Shown: piece by piece, positions 6,347 to 8,569 of the stretch
Numbering within the stretch: the first letter of the stretch is position 1
Layout: the number at the start of each line of letters is the position of its first letter
Source: an uncultured Eubacteriales bacterium
Lineage (GTDB): Bacteria; Bacillota; Clostridia; Oscillospirales; CAG-272
Direction: 5' to 3'
Assembly: GCA_934385225.1 (NCBI GenBank)
Contig: CAKRPQ010000087.1
Location: 1 to 8,569, forward strand
Length of the DNA: 8,569 nt
Made by a program: the position numbers and the translations under genes
The notes under the pieces: model-generated
The model's database searches: none
Seen by the model: the letters and a program-made list of their open reading frames with translations, nothing else
Told to the model about the DNA's origin: nothing

Positions 6347-6907
6347 TTGATTGACGACGAAAAAGTTGTGGAGATGCTGTGGGGACGGTGCGAGGACGCT
6401 CTCTCCGTCATTGAGAGGAGATACGGCAGACTTGCGTATTCGCTCTCTTATAACATACTTCACGTAAATGAGGACGCGGAGGAGTGCGTGAGCGACGCTT
6501 TGCTTGCCGTGTGGAATACGATCCCGCCGAAAAGACCAAAGTCTCTTCTCGCCTATATATGTTCGCTTGTGCGTAATATATCGTTCAACCGTTACGACTA
6601 TAATCACGCATCAAAGAGGAACGGGGAAATGAACGTTATTCTTGACGAGCTTGACGAGGTGATACCGAGTTCCGAAAACGTCGCGGAGGACGTGGAGAGC
6701 AGCAGAATAAGCGAGGTCATAAACGCTTTTCTTGCTGAGGAGAAAGAAAAGGACCGTATAATTTTTGTGCGTCGGTATTATTATTCCGACGGGATTTCCG
6801 ATATTGCCGAGAGGGTCGGAATAAGCGAGGCGGCGCTTGCCATGCGGCTCTCGCGAATGAGAACGGGGCTGAAAAAGAAACTTGAAGAGGAGGGGATAAA
6901 CATATGA
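6347..6907 (+). CDS. ECF-type RNA polymerase sigma factor
   Basis: A 186-residue group 4 sigma factor with only regions 2 and 4, which would direct RNA polymerase to a small regulon when released from its anti-sigma partner. Region 2 spans about 10-84: NEDAEECVSDALLAVWNTI (41-59) binds core polymerase and LLAYICSLVRNISFNRY (67-83) would recognise the -10. Region 4 spans about 128-180: FVRRYYYSDGISDIAERVGISEAALAMRLSRMR (140-172) is the helix-turn-helix that binds the -35. The acidic linker (about 99-120) is usual. The start is TTG at 6347, supported by AAAGGAG at 6333-6339 with 7 bases between; no in-frame ATG precedes region 2. A TTG start would lower its yield. Its stop overlaps the next gene in ATGA (6904-6907). 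It has Clostridia-style wording and probably autoregulates, though its own promoter could not be defined. Confidence 0.93.
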   Translation: MIDDEKVVEMLWGRCEDALSVIERRYGRLAYSLSYNILHVNEDAEECVSDALLAVWNTIPPKRPKSLLAYICSLVRNISFNRYDYNHASKRNGEMNVILDELDEVIPSSENVAEDVESSRISEVINAFLAEEKEKDRIIFVRRYYYSDGISDIAERVGISEAALAMRLSRMRTGLKKKLEEEGINI

Positions 6908-8569
6908 GCATAAGCAGAGAAGATATTTACAGGGCAATGTCGGATATCGACGAAAAGTACATTTCCGAGGCTGCTTTTCTTCCCGCTTCCGAGAAGAAAA
7001 AGGCGAATTTCGGCAGACGCACGGTTCTTCTGTGCGCGGTACTTGCCGTGCTTGTGTGCGCTCTTGCGGCTTTCGCCGTCATATTGACGAGAAAAGGCGA
7101 CGGTGTTGTCCTTGACTCCGAGAAATTCACCGATTACAGAATGGACGGCACAACTCTTGTCGAATATGTGGGCGAGCCAACGTCAAGGCTTGAAATTCCC
7201 GACGGTATCAGAGTAATTGCGGATTACGCTTTCAAAAATAACAAAAAATCAAGCGAAATTAAGGTGATTCAGCTTTCGGCTACCGTTGAGACTGTCGAAA
7301 AGAACGCTTTTGCGGGGTGTGACAGCCTTGAAGACGTCATTCTGGCGGCAGGAAACGAGAATTTCAAGGTAGAGAACGAGACTACGTTCAGCGCGGACGG
7401 CGAGTATCTGCTCCGTTATGACGGCGATGCCGAGAGCTACATTGTACCCGCGGGCGTTAAATACATCGCCGCGCACGCCTTCCAGATGACGAAAATAAAA
7501 GAAGTCGTTTTCAACGACGATCTCCTTTATATCGGCTATAACGCTTTTGCGGGACTGGAACTTTCCGAAATAAACCTTCCCGACAGCGTTCTTGAACTTG
7601 CCGACGGCGCGTTCGCTACGTGCGTGTACGCTCTTGACGGGCATATAGGAACGAATACGGTTTACAATACCGAAACAACGTTCGAGAACGTTCCTTTCTA
7701 TAACACGCTTCGCGCGGGCAAACCCTGTCCCGCCGAGGATATTCTGCGCGGGAATGTGACGATAACGGAGGCGTTTCTTAAAAGCAACCGCGAATACGCG
7801 GGCGAGCAGATAAACGCGGTTTTAAGATATTACAACGGTCTTGAAATCGGAACAACGCCCGCATACGGCGCAATCTACGAGGCTCCGTCGATTCCGAGCG
7901 GAACAACCGTACCGATGCCGGGTGAGGTCGATATCGACGCCCTTGAAATCATCGAAAACAGCTGGTCGTCGAGTGTCGCATGCGAAGTCGTGATAAAATG
8001 CGGCGGCTCGTACAGTCTGCGGATAGGCTTCAATATCTACGATATGTGGTCGGAGCTGTACTGGGAGGACATGCGCTGGCGCGTGGAGGACATAACATTC
8101 GTTTCCGACAACGCCGAGCTTACCTCCGACGAAAAGTACGGCGACTGGCTTATCGAATACGGCGACGACGGAAGGATAACATTTACACGCGGGAGCTATG
8201 TGTATTGCGAGGATAAGTTCCCGTCGGAGGAGTACCGCCTTTCGCTTTCACCGTCGGGAGATATGTTCATTCTCGAATATTGCAGTGCGGGAATATGGAG
8301 CTTTGCCGTCGAGGACTTCACGGGAAAAATGCACGAGTCGTGGTGGTCGTTTGAGCTGCCGTGCGTGCCGTTCTATATGCGCGCCGACGGCGAATATATT
8401 CCGCACAGCGCCCGCTGGAACACGGACGAGGCGACAAAAGACGAATGGCAGGTCATCTGCGAGAGCGTCTACGGCACGATGTATATGAATATAAACGTGG
8501 ATTCGGACAATTTTATCCGAATGTCAAAGGAAACGGGCGACGAGGTTTACATCTACTACGATGTAAAGT
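6904..8569 (+). CDS. Membrane protein with cytoplasmic anti-sigma-like N-terminus, BspA-like leucine-rich repeats and an unknown aromatic-rich tail (3' end beyond window)
   Basis: The frame is open for 555 codons and leaves the window without a stop. Residues 1-39 are cytoplasmic: ISREDIYRAMSDIDEKYI (3-20) matches my memory of N-termini of Clostridia anti-sigma proteins encoded after ECF genes, and KKK (31-33) with RR (38-39) marks the inner side. One membrane helix spans about 40-62. Outside, residues 95-240 hold five or six BspA/LRR_5 repeats of the form LP..V..I...AF..C..L..V (LEIPDGIRVIADYAF, VETVEKNAFAGC, YIAAHAF, YIGYNAFAG, LELADGAFATC), interrupted by an island at 146-179 typical of this repeat class. 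Residues 260-555 match no domain I know; they are rich in Trp, Tyr and acidic residues. Nine cysteines lie outside the membrane. The start ATG at 6904 overlaps the sigma stop in ATGA and has AGAGGAGGGG at 6886-6895. The likely role is a sensor and anti-sigma factor, inferred from position and topology; a surface adhesin is the alternative. Confidence 0.85.
   Translation, partial: MSISREDIYRAMSDIDEKYISEAAFLPASEKKKANFGRRTVLLCAVLAVLVCALAAFAVILTRKGDGVVLDSEKFTDYRMDGTTLVEYVGEPTSRLEIPDGIRVIADYAFKNNKKSSEIKVIQLSATVETVEKNAFAGCDSLEDVILAAGNENFKVENETTFSADGEYLLRYDGDAESYIVPAGVKYIAAHAFQMTKIKEVVFNDDLLYIGYNAFAGLELSEINLPDSVLELADGAFATCVYALDGHIGTNTVYNTETTFENVPFYNTLRAGKPCPAEDILRGNVTITEAFLKSNREYAGEQINAVLRYYNGLEIGTTPAYGAIYEAPSIPSGTTVPMPGEVDIDALEIIENSWSSSVACEVVIKCGGSYSLRIGFNIYDMWSELYWEDMRWRVEDITFVSDNAELTSDEKYGDWLIEYGDDGRITFTRGSYVYCEDKFPSEEYRLSLSPSGDMFILEYCSAGIWSFAVEDFTGKMHESWWSFELPCVPFYMRADGEYIPHSARWNTDEATKDEWQVICESVYGTMYMNINVDSDNFIRMSKETGDEVYIYYDVK

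Noticed and set aside
7980..8488. Two plus-strand open frames inside the LRR protein
   Set aside because: Both are very Arg-rich and out of frame with the continuous 555-codon frame, which has the ribosome binding site, overlap and domain structure of a real gene.

Overview
The window looks like a chromosomal stretch from an uncultured anaerobic Bacillota (class Clostridia, probably a gut-type lineage known mainly from metagenomes). This rests on strong AGGAGG-type ribosome binding sites, a Mbl-like MreB, an M20C PepD-type dipeptidase, a DeoR-controlled sugar-phosphate operon, and a Clostridia-style ECF sigma factor paired with a membrane protein carrying BspA-like leucine-rich repeats. I see no insertion sequence, phage gene or CRISPR array.

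Layout. Bases 1-907 hold the last 16 codons of a probable amino-acid ABC permease, its ATPase partner one base downstream, and a strong hairpin terminator. A tRNA-Val(GAC) with its own promoter and terminator follows (921-1078). Codon choice changes sharply between the ATPase and everything right of the tRNA. The tRNA interval is therefore either a real boundary, such as transfer beside a tRNA, or an artificial metagenomic join. From 1086 to 3633 lies a divergent catabolic locus. On the minus strand are a GatD-like zinc polyol-phosphate dehydrogenase and an overlapping ribulose/allulose-phosphate 3-epimerase. On the plus strand is their probable DeoR-family regulator. The 138-base divergent region holds two face-away promoters and a pair of near-identical inverted sites that could be the operator. 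Bases 3675-6262 form a likely two-gene unit: a Mbl-type MreB and a PepD-type dipeptidase, with promoter at the front and hairpin terminator at the end. From 6347 to the window end is an ECF sigma factor with a TTG start, joined by an ATGA overlap to a membrane protein that runs off the edge. That protein has a short basic cytoplasmic N-terminus, one membrane helix, five or six leucine-rich repeats and a long unrecognised tail rich in aromatic residues.

How the genes fit together. The dehydrogenase and epimerase would perform successive oxidation and 3-epimerisation of a phosphorylated sugar alcohol, feeding central sugar-phosphate pools. The regulator would sense a sugar phosphate and control both promoters. 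No kinase or transporter for this substrate is in view. The sigma factor and the leucine-rich-repeat protein look like a cell-surface signalling pair in which the membrane protein acts as anti-sigma factor. This is the most promising little-described system in the window.

No gene-free stretch exceeds 300 bases; all the gaps are about 140 bases or less and are described in the features. All calls come from reading the sequence by eye; no database search was run.
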